64,000 bases of DNA from NCBI GenBank assembly GCA_023053575.1, contig JAKZAP010000004.1, forward strand, positions 22,931,252-22,995,251, read 5' to 3'. The notes beneath the pieces were generated by a model. It did no database searches. It saw nothing but the letters and a program-made list of their open reading frames with translations, and had not been told where the DNA came from. The DNA comes from Branchinecta lynchi. Lineage: Eukaryota > Arthropoda > Branchiopoda > Anostraca > Branchinectidae. Positions 1-9,032 of this stretch are shown here, piece after piece; positions within the stretch are counted from its first letter, which is position 1, and each line of letters starts with the position of its first letter. A program made the position numbers and the translations under genes.

Positions 1-429
1 CTATCTTCTGCACGAAAGTTTTTTTTTTTTTTTGCATTTCGTGGCTAAGATACGCACTTTAAGGGGGAAGGGGGTTACAACTGAATTTGTAAGCAAAATA
101 CTTAGGGCACAGATGAGCATGGGCCCTTGATGATTTGAAAATTTATCGTTTTTTGTAATGTTATGTTTTTTAAACTATGCGGAAAGATTGGCGCTTTAAA
201 TAAAGGCAGAAATGATCATGGGCCCATGGGAATCACAAAATGTATCTTTTGGTCAAAAGAATTTTTTTCACTTGGATGATGACGGCATTCACTTGTTTAT
301 TATATGGATGCCGGAGAGATCTAGTGTAGTCGAAGGTCGAAGGGGTTGATATATAATGTTCAAACGAGGAAATATGTTGTTCAAGCGAGGATGTTGTTCA
401 ATGAGGAAGTAAAGTACTTTATTCACTTG

Positions 430-836
430 TAAAGTCCAGGTCAAGCTCGTAGATGAATCCTTCAGTCCTGTCTTGAGGCAAGAGGAGAGGTTTCGAATTT
501 ACGGTATAAACATGTATGTTTTATGAGCTAACAAGATATTCATTGAGGGGGTAAGGAAGTCCGCCGAATCCATATCTGAACTTAGTTTTCTTGCTGGACA
601 AATGGTTCATCATGAATTCGGCTGAAACTGGAAATTTGGTTGAAGCTCAAAGTTGTTTCTGAAATCGATTAGAGATTCGGTATCGGGGCAAGGAGAAATG
701 CTGAACCCATTTTGAACTTTATTTTAACTGTAAAAATGTTCAAGGAATCTGACGAAGGCTGAATGGCGAAGATATGACCCAATTCTTTGAATCAAATGTT
801 AGATTTTTGGGATCCCATCGAAATCTTCGGTCTTGT
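430..836 (+). repeat. G element, 3' fragment
   Basis: It ends with ..TTTTTGGGATCCCATCGAAATC and GGTCTTGTT, the family's right terminus. Internal CCGGA-rich units are worn. Its left end is lost. Confidence 0.55.
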
Positions 837-944
837 TCTTTTTGCAACGTGATTAATAAGAGGTGTTAGTGGGTCACTGAGGTATTCTCAAAATGCTTTA
901 ATAAGATAAACGGGTATCAGCACCAGCCTTGACAGAAAGTGCAA

Positions 945-1165
945 TGGGGGGTTGGGGGCCAGCCATCCTGTGCTTTCACACACCCTTCCTGTCACCTTCC
1001 CCGGATTTCTCCAGGTATCCATTTGAGGCTGGGTGGACTTTGGCTTGTCTTACCAGGGTTACGCCACTAACCCCGTCCCAAACCAAACAGTAGGCACTAC
1101 CGAGACTCGAACAAGCGACCCTTCACTTGCTAGTCCGGCGCCGTAACCACTCGGCCACGGACGGA
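945..1165 (-). mobile_element. tRNA-derived SINE-like insertion
   Basis: About 220 bp are present here but absent from the duplicate at 14320-14345, where AACGGG.AT runs directly into TTCTTGGAAAATAG. On the minus strand the head (1163-1091) is tRNA-like: the A box TGGCCGAGTGG is at 1157-1147 and the B box GTTCGAGTCTC at 1112-1102. The anticodon-loop region reads CTAGCAA. A non-tRNA body runs on to about 945. This layout is typical of a SINE; no clean target duplication was seen. Confidence 0.6.
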
Positions 1166-1766
1166 TTATTCTTGGAAAATAGCTTTCTCATTGCCACTTC
1201 CCATTTCTCTCAGCTTAATCTTTGGCCGAAAGTTAGTAATCCCTCATCTGTGATTGGTCGACTGGTATTTACAGTTGTAGTGTAATCGATCTTCATGGAA
1301 TTGGTGGGGTTGAGTTCAAGAGAATAACGATAATTTCTCCAATCGAAGCACCGACCATAGGCATGTTGTAAAATCCATGCATATTTGTGGAAGTCCGGTC
1401 AAGAGATGTACCATCTTTAGTTGTGGGAAAATTAACGATTGCTTCATGCCGATTCCTTTGTCAAGGTAATTGAGCTTTAATTCATTGGCATACCCCATCG
1501 TGAAAATTCCGCATGACGGGCATTTGCAGCGTTTCCACAAAAGGCTCCCCCCTTGACTTCTGGATTATCTGAACACTTCCCCTTGATTTTTAGACTTCTA
1601 AATGCAAAAAAAAAAAAATCTGGCTTATTTGTCACAGTAGATATCTAACTATCACGTGGCATGGAGATGTGAACTGTTGAGATAAACTTGGTGTAAGCCA
1701 GATCGCTGTTCCTGTAGCCCGTTACTAACTAGCAACTGTAGTGGTTCGCTAAATTTGTTCAGAAGC

Positions 1767-1841
1767 CCCTCGATAGCTTAATTGGGTAGAGCATCGGTAC
1801 ATGGAGCCGAAGGTTGCAGGTTCAAGGCCACTTTGAGAGCA
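1767..1841 (+). tRNA. tRNA-like gene or pseudogene, copy A (ATG-type loop)
   Basis: A cloverleaf can be drawn: acceptor CCCTCGA/TTGAGAG (one mismatch), T8-A9, D arm GCTT/GAGC, and anticodon arm TCGGT/GCCGA with loop ACATGGA (anticodon position reads ATG). The T arm has GGTTCAAGG but a poorly paired stem. A34 with C33 is unusual for a working tRNA. The same unit occurs in the duplicate at 15020, so it predates the duplication. Likely a decayed tRNA or the head of an old SINE. Confidence 0.45.
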
Positions 1842-2416
1842 TTTTTATTTTTCAGTTCACTAGTACTACACTTAAAGAATAGTATTAGAACGGTCAGTGG
1901 GAACATCAGAGAGCGGTGAACCAAAATTAAGACTAGAAATTTCTTCTAGCACATATCATTTGTGATACTTCCGACCATCACATCACGAGTAAACTGTAAC
2001 GATTATAGCCTAACTGATAATAAATCTGTGAGCGCAACCATAGTTATTTTCCGAGGCATTGAATATTTGCTGACAGTAGCCTAAACGAATATGGGGACTT
2101 TGCCAGTTGTTGTTGAACACGCGTCACTTTCCAATTGTTTTTTCGAAGAAATAATTTTTCTCGCAAGACGTGAAACTCGTGAGGGGTGGGTCTTGGTGTT
2201 TATAAGTTGATGTGACCCTGCTTGAAAAAGAGATGGGAAAAACTCAAGGCAATTATCAGTTGGACTTAAGTGCGTTAATAAAATCATCATCATCATCATC
2301 AGTTATTGGCCCTCCCGGCTCCTATTGTATCGAATTTGTGCAGATTACTGCCCATCTAATTATACATTTAGTTGTGTTGTGACCAATGTTTCAAAACCGG
2401 ATTGGATTAGAGCCTG

Positions 2417-4262
2417 TTTTTGGGATCCCAAAACGTAAGTGGAGGGATACCTATGACATCGCAAAAGTTGTCCGTCTGTCCGTCCGTCCGTCCGTCCGTC
2501 CGTCCGTCCGTCCGTCTGTAAGCACGATAACTCTCGAAGGGAATGAGATATTTTGATGAAACTTGGTGTGAGGGTTCGTTGGGTCGTCGGACCAGTCAAG
2601 TTCGTAGATGGGCTTTGTAGCTCTACATTTAGGGGTGGGGGAGGGGATTCAAATTAAGGGACAAACAAAATGTTTTGAAACAGCTAATGTGATAGTCGAT
2701 TATGGGGTAAGAAGACATGCTGAACACGATGGTGAAAACCATTTTGTCATCGGACAAGTAGTTCGCCCGGAATCCGGCCAAAACCGGAAAGTTTGTTGAA
2801 AGTAAAAGTTTTATTTGAAGTTGATTAGATGTTCGATTTAGGGGTAGGAAGACATGCTGAAGACGATGGTGAAAATTATTTTCTCGACGGACAAGTATTT
2901 CGCCCGGAATCCGGCCAAAACCGGAAAGTTTGTTGAAAGTAAAAGTTTTATTTGGAGTTGATTAGATGTTCGATTTAGGGCAAGAAGACATGCTGAACAC
3001 TTATGTGAAAACAAGTTTCTCGACGGACAAGTATTTCGACCGGAATCCTGCCCAAACCGGAAAGTTTGTTGAAAGTAAAAGTTTTATTTGAAATTGATTA
3101 GAAGTTCGATTATGGGGTAAGAAGACATGCTGAACACGATGGTGAAAACCATTTTGTCATCGGACAAGTAGTTCGCCCGGAATCCGGCCAAAACCGGAAA
3201 GTTTGTTGAAAGTAAAAGTTTTATTTGAAGTTGATTAGATGTTCGATTTAGGGGTAGGAAAACATGCTGAAGACGATGGTGAAAATTATTTTCTCGACGG
3301 ACAAGTATTTCGCCCGGAATCCGGCCCAAACTGGAAGGTTTGTTGAAAGTAAAAGTTTTATTTGAAATTGATTAGATGTTCGATTTAGGGGTAGGAAGAC
3401 ATGCTGAAGACGATGGTGAAAACTATTTTCTCGACGGACAAGTATTTCGCCCGGAATCCGGCCCAAACCGGAAAGTTTGTTGAAAGTAAAAGTTTTATTT
3501 GAAGTTGATTAAATGTTCGATTTAGAGGTAGGAAGACATGCTGAAGACGATGGTGAAAACTATTTTCTCGACGGACAAGTATTTCGACCGGAATCCTGCC
3601 CAAACCGGAAAGTTTGTCAAAATTAAAAGTTTTATTTGGAGTTGATTAGATGTTCGATTTAGGGCAAGAAGACATGCTGAACACTTATGTGAAAACAAGT
3701 TTCTACCCGGACATGTATAGTTCGTCCGGAATCCGGCCAAAACCGGAAAACTGTTGGAAGTCAAAGTTTTATTTCTAGTTGATTAGATAAGCGATTTAGG
3801 GGTAAGAAGAGATGCTGAGTCCCTGTATGACAATCATATTATACCCGGACATATAGTTCGACCGGAATCCGGCTGGAATCGGAAAATTTGTTATAAGCTA
3901 AACTTCTATTTGAAGTTGATTAGATGTTCATTACTGGGGAAAAAAGATACCCTGATTTCGTGTTTGAGCTTTCTTTTTTCGCCGGACAAGTAGTTCTGGA
4001 GTTCGGCCGGAACCGGGAAATTAGCAGAAGTGGCAGGAAGTTTTCGTCAAAACAGATATGATAGGGGTAAACACACATGCTGAATCCAAATCTGAACTTG
4101 GTTTTCTCAGGTGATTAGCTATTTTGCCTTAATCTGTTTCTGAATTTTAATTGTAAAAATGTTCAAGGAGTCTGGCGAAGACTGGATCTGGCTAAGACAA
4201 GACCCTGTTGTCTGGATCAGATATTGAATTTTTGGGATCCCATCGAAACCTTTGGTCTTGTT
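2417..4262 (+). mobile_element. G element with expanded 137-bp array
   Basis: The full element runs from TTTTTGGGATCCCAAAACG to ATTTTTGGGATCCC..GGTCTTGTT. It has a (CCGT)n microsatellite at 2478-2515. It sits at the same place in the duplication as the 16.6-17.4 kb copy but is more than 1 kb longer, because it holds a tandem array (2675-3765). Confidence 0.75.
2675..3765 (+). repeat. 137-bp tandem array inside a G element
   Basis: Units of about 137 bp carry AAGACATGCTGAA.ACGATGG, a CGGACAAGTA.TTCG box, CCGGAATCCGGCCAAAACCGG and GTTGATTAGATGTTCGATT. There are about seven good units; the AAACCGGAAAGTTTGTT box recurs near 2784, 2921, 3058, 3195, 3330, 3467 and 3604. Short open readings repeat with the same period and are artefacts. 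Confidence 0.85.
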
Positions 4263-5255
4263 TTTAGAGGACTTGAAGGGTTGTCAGTGTGACTAGCTCT
4301 TTTGAAGTGCATTGAAAAAGCATGCAGCATGATTATACAGCATACTTAAATTGCTTTAGTTTACCGCGTGACTCAATTTCAAAGTGAAGCGTGGAAATCC
4401 CTTCTTGATGTGGTCACTTCGGTTTGAGTATAAGAAACCCAAGCTTAAGCCGATTTGTTCTCTATTAGAACGTATTTCTGGACGGGAGAAAAACCTGTAA
4501 AGTGCAAAACGTGAAGTCTCGAATTCTTGTTCTCTTTTGACGAGGCAAGGAGTGACATTTGCTCAAAACAAAAAATAAGAGGATAGATGTTAGGTGCAAC
4601 ATTAAGGAACTACAATGAACTGGTTAGACAGCATTGACAAATCTGAATCCTTTAGTTCTAACCGCCCTTTGTTTTACCACACTAAAATTTACGATACGTA
4701 GTCCATTTACCTCATTTAGGGCATTTGGAAGTGGTAAAATTATAATTCCCAAAATCGTAAAAGTACTAATTTCTGGGAAATGGGTACAGTTGGGCTGGGA
4801 GGGATTCACAAACTTATTTAAAAAATTCGTCATCTTTTCCCTTAGAACTGAAAGTGGATCTAAAACTGAAAACTAATCGAGAGAAAAATGAGGCATACCC
4901 GGCATAAACTTTGATAATTTAAAACGTTTATACTTTAACATCATATATCACAAAGTCGAAAAAAGCAAAACGCGGCAACAGTGGCCCGATAATATTTTTT
5001 TCTGTAGTGACCATGGAAAAGAATTTGACTTCATAACTGTGTATTTCTGTTCGTCCGTTCGTTTGAGCGAGAGTACGTACAGACACATGAGAGTGCTTTC
5101 TCCTCGTTTAGGACTGCTCGTGAACCATATGGTGTATTGGCTGACGAAATTACGATCCCGAAAAATCAGTTTTTCTTCTTAAACTAGCTTACTTTAGAAA
5201 TCCGAGACAAACGTTTTCAAAGGAATTCTCTGATCTGAGAGTGTCTTTCTTTTAG

Positions 5256-5419
5256 CTTCTGTTGGTGGCTTGCTTGGACTGGCCTGTGGCTTCAGCGTGA
5301 TCAGTGGCCTCGAGGTCTGCTATTACTTTTTCAAGCTCCTGGTACCCAAACGCCGCAAGAAAATTGTCATGCAAAAGCCCCCGACTTGTAGGACTACAGT
5401 CAGTCATATTTACAAATAA
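5256..5419 (+). CDS. Terminal channel exon (TM2 and C-terminus), copy A
   Basis: This is a diverged duplicate of the exon at 21011-21174 with the same acceptor phase. It encodes ASVGGLLGLACGFSVISGLEVC; the GFS in the filter region is closer to the family consensus (G-F-S) than the GSS of copy B. The C-terminus is intact to TAA with an overlapping AATAAA. Any upstream exons would lie before the window or have been lost. Confidence 0.72.
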
Positions 5420-5475
5420 AACATTGAACGTTGGTCTATCGATGGCTTCCAGTTTCTTGTAGACTACGTGTTATC

Positions 5476-6433
5476 AAGAACAAATAATCAGATAGAACCT
5501 CCGTCTTTGGTCCCATGCAGCGACTATGGATACCCCGACAAAACTGAGCGGAGCTAGAGGTAATTTGCTCTAGCTTTGAGTTGATACCAGTCTACTTCCG
5601 TCTTCGCCGTTGCTCAGTTGCAGAGCAATAAATGCAGGAGGCAAGCTGATCCACTTTGAAGTGCTTCCAGAGAACCTCAAAGTCAAAGTCAGAGACTTTG
5701 ACTTTGAAAGTTTCTTCTACGTGGCTTCAGAGCGATATAGCTATTTGTAGAAGAGCTCCTAATGTACGCTTGTTTGCATAGGGCAGGGTACGGGGAAATA
5801 TGGGGATCGACTAAAACCAGGGAGGGAAGGGAACGCGAGAAAAGCAGGAAGGCATACTAAAACCAGGAAGGGCATACTAAAACGAGGAAGGGCATACTAA
5901 AACGAGGAAGGCTGTCGCCAGGATTCGCAGCACCGTTCCCTTCCTCTATTTAGGATTATTTGAGGGGTTGGCAACTTTTCAAATTCAAAGTTCGCCATCC
6001 CTTCCTTTTCACTATCCTGAGGAAGGGAAGTATGCCCTTCCTGGTTAGTCGCCTACCGTCAGAACGAGAAGTGAAACGGTGAATTACAACTTTTATAGTT
6101 GCCGAACCCTCACTGAACTTAATGCCTACCCATGACAGAATACTAAAACGAGGAAGGGATGGTGAACTTTGAATTTCAAAACTTGCCGACCCCTCAAATA
6201 ATACTAAATAGAGGAAGGGAACGGTGCTGCAAATTTTGGCAGCAGCCTTCCTGGTTTTAGGATGCCCTTCCTCGTTTTAGTATACCCTTCCTGGTTTTAG
6301 TATGCCTTCCTGCTTTTCTCGCGTTCCCTTCCCTTCCTGGTTTTAGTCGATCCTCCCGGAAATATGCCACTCCGCATGATCATATTACAGAGATAGGGAG
6401 ACGGAGGTTCTATCTGATTGTTTGTTCGTGGTG
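5476..6433. repeat. Intergenic foldback between TM2 exon and exon 1, copy A
   Basis: AACAAATAATCAGATAGAAC (from 5479) and its complement in GTTCTATCTGATTGTTTGTT (to about 6427) form inverted ends. GTGTTAT flanks both sides and may be a target duplication. The same foldback occurs at 21229-21645 in copy B, so it predates the segmental duplication. Copy A contains a later M element. Confidence 0.5.
5803..6357. mobile_element. M foldback element 1 (9-bp duplication)
   Basis: This 555-bp element is bounded by GGGATCGACTAAAACC and its complement GGTTTTAGTCGATCCTCCC. It is flanked on both sides by GGAAATATG (5794-5802 and 6358-6366). The duplicate locus at 21568 has a single copy of that 9-mer and no element, which proves insertion. 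Both halves carry repeated ACTAAAACGAGGAAGG-type boxes in inverted order, so the whole element can fold on itself. There is no coding capacity. Confidence 0.9.
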
Positions 6434-6748
6434 TTATTGATGTTTCAAAGGCACTCGGTTGGCTCCTGCGCTAGATCGGTTTTCAGCCTATTCTTCATAA
6501 TGTCGCTGCCGAAGTTCTTCTCGATGACGTTAGAAACCGTCAATGAAAGAAGAACAGTTGTTAATATTCATCTGCAATATTAACGAGGGAGAGCTGATTA
6601 GATTCCTACCTTCTGTTTGCTCTCACCATTAAGCTGAAAATAAATAATTCCAAAGCACAATTGACTGACGGAAACTGACGTTTTCAATTGACTGTCAACA
6701 GAACAGCAATTTGCCTCCAAGAAGTGGAAAAGAAACCTGCTCTTCCAC

Positions 6749-7205
6749 ATGGAAGAAGTTGAAAGTTCGAAGGCACTGAAGCCCTGGAGAGCACACAGGA
6801 GACGAAAAGTGTTCACAGATCTGTATTTTTATGAAGAATGAAGAAGTTGGAGCAGAAGAAAAAGTCTAAATATTCTTTGAGCCCAAGCTGACTTTGAAAC
6901 ATTTATTCAAACAATGTTTACACGGATACGTCAGCTCTGATTTTTCATCAGCGATATTTCGGCCCTTCTTGGCAAGGGTCCTCGTCAGGCCAAGAAGGGC
7001 CGAAATATCGCTGATGAAAAATCAGAGCTGACGTATCCGTGTAAACATTGTTTGAATAAAAGAAAAAGTCTTGTAAAGCATGGACGGTCAGTGAGACAAA
7101 ACATGATTCACGTCGGTTTGTTTCTGTTCTGAAGGAGTTTTTGCTGAGCTCCTCGCTCCATGGGCTTAAATATACTGCTACTAAGACCTCCAAAGTCCTT
7201 GAAAG
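6749..7205 (+). pseudogene. Broken channel exon 1, copy A, interrupted by a palindromic insertion
   Basis: From the shared ATG this copy reads MEEVESSKALKPWRAHRRRK like 21958, then diverges. Relative to copy B it has lost four bases near 6830, giving a frameshift and an early TGA. After AGAAAAAGTCT it carries about 180 bp of foreign DNA (6868-7060) containing two perfect 71-bp inverted arms. AGAAAAAGTCT is repeated on the far side at 7060-7070, and the channel sequence then resumes (CTTGTAAAG, GCATGGACGGTCAGTGAG) through LHGLKYTATKTSKVLE and the GTAAGC donor. It cannot encode a working N-terminus. Confidence 0.85.
6903..7059. mobile_element. Perfect 71-bp palindrome with hammerhead-like core
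   Basis: Arms 6903-6973 and 6989-7059 are exact complements separated by 15 bp. On the minus strand, CTGACGA (6988-6982), a stem GG.CCCTT/AAGGGCC and GAAA (6960-6957) followed by TATC match the conserved hammerhead ribozyme core. The insertion, with about 35 bp of extra left flank, lies between two AGAAAAAGTCT copies in channel exon 1 (copy A). Confidence 0.75.
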
Positions 7206-7457
7206 GTAAGCTCACTTCTTGATTCATTGATTCCAAATATCGTATGCTAAAGTGAAGTCTAGTTATTTCCAAAGCATCATGGATTTGCATATTTGAAGAT
7301 TCGAAAGCTCAGAAATCAAGAGTTGTAAACTATCTGATTGACTCGAACTTCTAATGAAAGATACCTACGGTTGTCTCGCTTAAATAAAACCTAAGTACAT
7401 TTTTATACGGGTGCCTTTGACGGACTGCGCGACTTCCATTATTGTTTCGAATTACAG

Positions 7458-7522
7458 AATTGTTTGGATCGCCGTTTTCACTGATGCCGTCTTGATATCT
7501 TCATACTACATCTACAAAATAT
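7458..7522 (+). pseudogene. Truncated channel exon 2, copy A
   Basis: The same acceptor (GAATTACAG|A) and frame as at 22450 give IVWIAVFTDAVLISSYYIYKI. At about 7522 similarity to copy B stops abruptly and a TAA follows shortly after. The PFPAVTICP motif and everything downstream are absent; the lectin gene begins about 200 bp later. This marks the right edge of the duplicated block. Confidence 0.8.
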
Positions 7523-7798
7523 ACCTTAGAGCTATTCTTCCTTACATTTGTCCCTAAGGGACTCCAAGCCGCTTTCAAAATTCACACACGTGAAAGACGA
7601 ATTACCAGTCAGAATACTGTTGGGGCAAATAGCATTTTAATATATTCTAAAATACATAAGTGGTAAGATTTGGGAAATCTTTTTTTTTAAAGAAGGATGA
7701 AAAATTGCTGAGTAGAGGATGATCTGCAAATGACACGCCTCGGGCGCTTCACAACCGGATTCGCTGTTGTTTATTGTCTCTTCGTTTTAGATCAGAAT

Positions 7799-8242
7799 AT
7801 GAAATTGACCTTGGGCGTCATTCTTCTGTCCTTAGCGGCAACAGGAACGTTGTCCCAAAGTTGCGAGGACGGTTGGAGCTTCTATTGCTACCCTGGAGGC
7901 TGCAGCTGCTTCCAAATGTTTTCTGTTGTGCTGGACTGGAATGAAGCATACTTCTTCTGCAAAGGTGAAGGAGCTGATCTAGCATCCATTCACAGCGAAG
8001 ATGAAAGTAACTTTGTTGATACTCTGACGGGACGTCAATACACCTGGATAGGTCTCACGGACTTTGCCTCCGAAGGAAACTTCCAGTGGTCTGATGGCAC
8101 TCCAGTTGACTACGTAAACTGGCTTCCTGGTGATCCAAATGATGCCTACGGAGAGGACTGTACTTTTAGTGCAAACGGTGTGTGGGTCGATCAAATCTGC
8201 GGGAAGAAGTACAACGCGCTTTGCAAAAAGCCTCTAGTTTAG
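7799..8242 (+). CDS. Secreted C-type lectin 1
   Basis: This is a 147-residue protein consisting of a signal peptide (MKLTLGVILLSLAATGTLSQ, residues 1-20) and one C-type lectin domain. Domain landmarks are a cysteine-rich start (C22, C30, C35, C37), DWNEAYFFC at 46-54, LASIHS at 61-66, WIGL at 83-86, FQWSDGTPVDY at 96-105 and closing cysteines 121, 134 and 142. In the calcium/sugar loop the usual EPN is DPN (112-114) and the WND motif is WVD (129-131), so canonical mannose-type binding is doubtful. I start at the ATG before the signal peptide, because the upstream reading runs through CGTTTTAG, a likely splice acceptor after a 5' UTR exon. AATAAA lies at 8334. Likely an extracellular recognition protein; the ligand is unknown. 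Confidence 0.85.
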   Translation: MKLTLGVILLSLAATGTLSQSCEDGWSFYCYPGGCSCFQMFSVVLDWNEAYFFCKGEGADLASIHSEDESNFVDTLTGRQYTWIGLTDFASEGNFQWSDGTPVDYVNWLPGDPNDAYGEDCTFSANGVWVDQICGKKYNALCKKPLV

Positions 8243-8332
8243 CGTGGAAACTTCTTTTGTTAAATCGTTTGTTAACTTCGACAGCTTGAATGCAATTCCT
8301 AGGTACAAATTGGTTGTCTCTTTTTATAACTG

Positions 8333-8338
8333 AATAAA
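8333..8338 (+). promoter_or_regulatory. Poly(A) signal of lectin 1
   Basis: AATAAA occurs about 90 bp after the stop of the lectin at 7799, following CTTTTTATAACTG. The matching position after lectin 2 (near 62330) reads TTTTTATAATTAAACAAG, so the hexamer is present in only one paralogue. Confidence 0.6.
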
Positions 8339-8471
8339 GGACTCTAGTCATGGGACACCAATGCCAAGGATCTTCAAGGCCCTGACCTCTGCATTACAAA
8401 TAGCCCTTAATACCAACGTTACAGATTAATCTATTCCGACGCGAGACCAGCTCGGCCGAGTGGGTTAAGTA

Positions 8472-8706
8472 AGGATCGACTAAAAAGGAGCAAGGCATGG
8501 GGAGGAACGAGTAATAAAAAGAGATTAGCAAGTAGTAGAGGTAGACAAGTGCGTGAGACTTTGTAACTCCAGAGCATAAAAGAAGGCACTTTAAAACATT
8601 GTTCGTGCCCCTTACTCTGAAGTCTGAAAGGGCCTTTTTAGTTTTCATGCCTATTTTTAGTCCTCGTGCCTCCTATACTATGTCGTGCCTCCTTTTAGTC
8701 AATCCC
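8472..8706. mobile_element. M-like short element downstream of lectin 1
   Basis: This 235-bp element begins AGGATCGACTAAAAAGGAG and ends CTCCTTTTAGTCAATCCC. Flanks GGTTAAGTA and AGTTAAGCA agree at 7 of 9 positions, suggesting an older 9-bp duplication. It splits a tRNA-like D-arm sequence (GGCCGAGTGGGTTAAG, to 8469). It is shorter and more diverged than the other M elements. Confidence 0.65.
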
Positions 8707-8924
8707 AGTTAAGCATGGATTATATGACATATAAGTCACAGCCGCAGCTTTGGAAACAGAAACCTTTCTTTGCATTTAAATATAGGAAGCAATGGACATA
8801 GTTTTCCAAGGCGGTTACTGGACAGCAGAGGTGTTACTAGTCAAAATGTTGGAGGTGGGGCGTAAGGTATTTACCGACTGGCTGTTAATTTTTACCGCCT
8901 TTTTTTGCAGAAAAACTACTGTTT

Positions 8925-9012
8925 TTAAGAGAAAAACACTGTCTTGACGGAAAATCGACTGATTTTAAGAAAAGCCGACTGTTTTTACTAAAAATCGACT
9001 ATTTTTTAGAAA
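8925..9012. repeat. Short tandem repeat, period about 24 bp
   Basis: GAAAAAC.ACTGTTTTTAAGA-type units recur about four to five times between the lectin 1 downstream region and H element 1. Confidence 0.6.
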
Positions 9013-9032
9013 AATTATTCCATTCCAAGAAA

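Larger units (their letters stand above)
840..7522 (+). repeat. Segmental duplication, copy A
   Basis: Blocks 840-2420, 4263-4870 and 5034-7522 match 14275-16640, 17415-17945 and 20785-22510 in the same order and orientation. They include the tRNA-like gene, the TM2 exon, an intergenic foldback and the first two channel exons. Copy-specific insertions in A are a SINE (about 945-1165), an M element (5803-6357) and the palindrome in exon 1. Divergence is substantial, so the event is not recent. Confidence 0.75.

Noticed and set aside
2474..2520. Possible CRISPR-like array of short repeats
   Set aside because: It is a (CCGT)n microsatellite without spacers, and the genome is eukaryotic.
3084..3764. 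Series of near-identical minus-strand readings of 70-80 codons
   Set aside because: They repeat every 137 bp with the tandem array and have no independent coding evidence.
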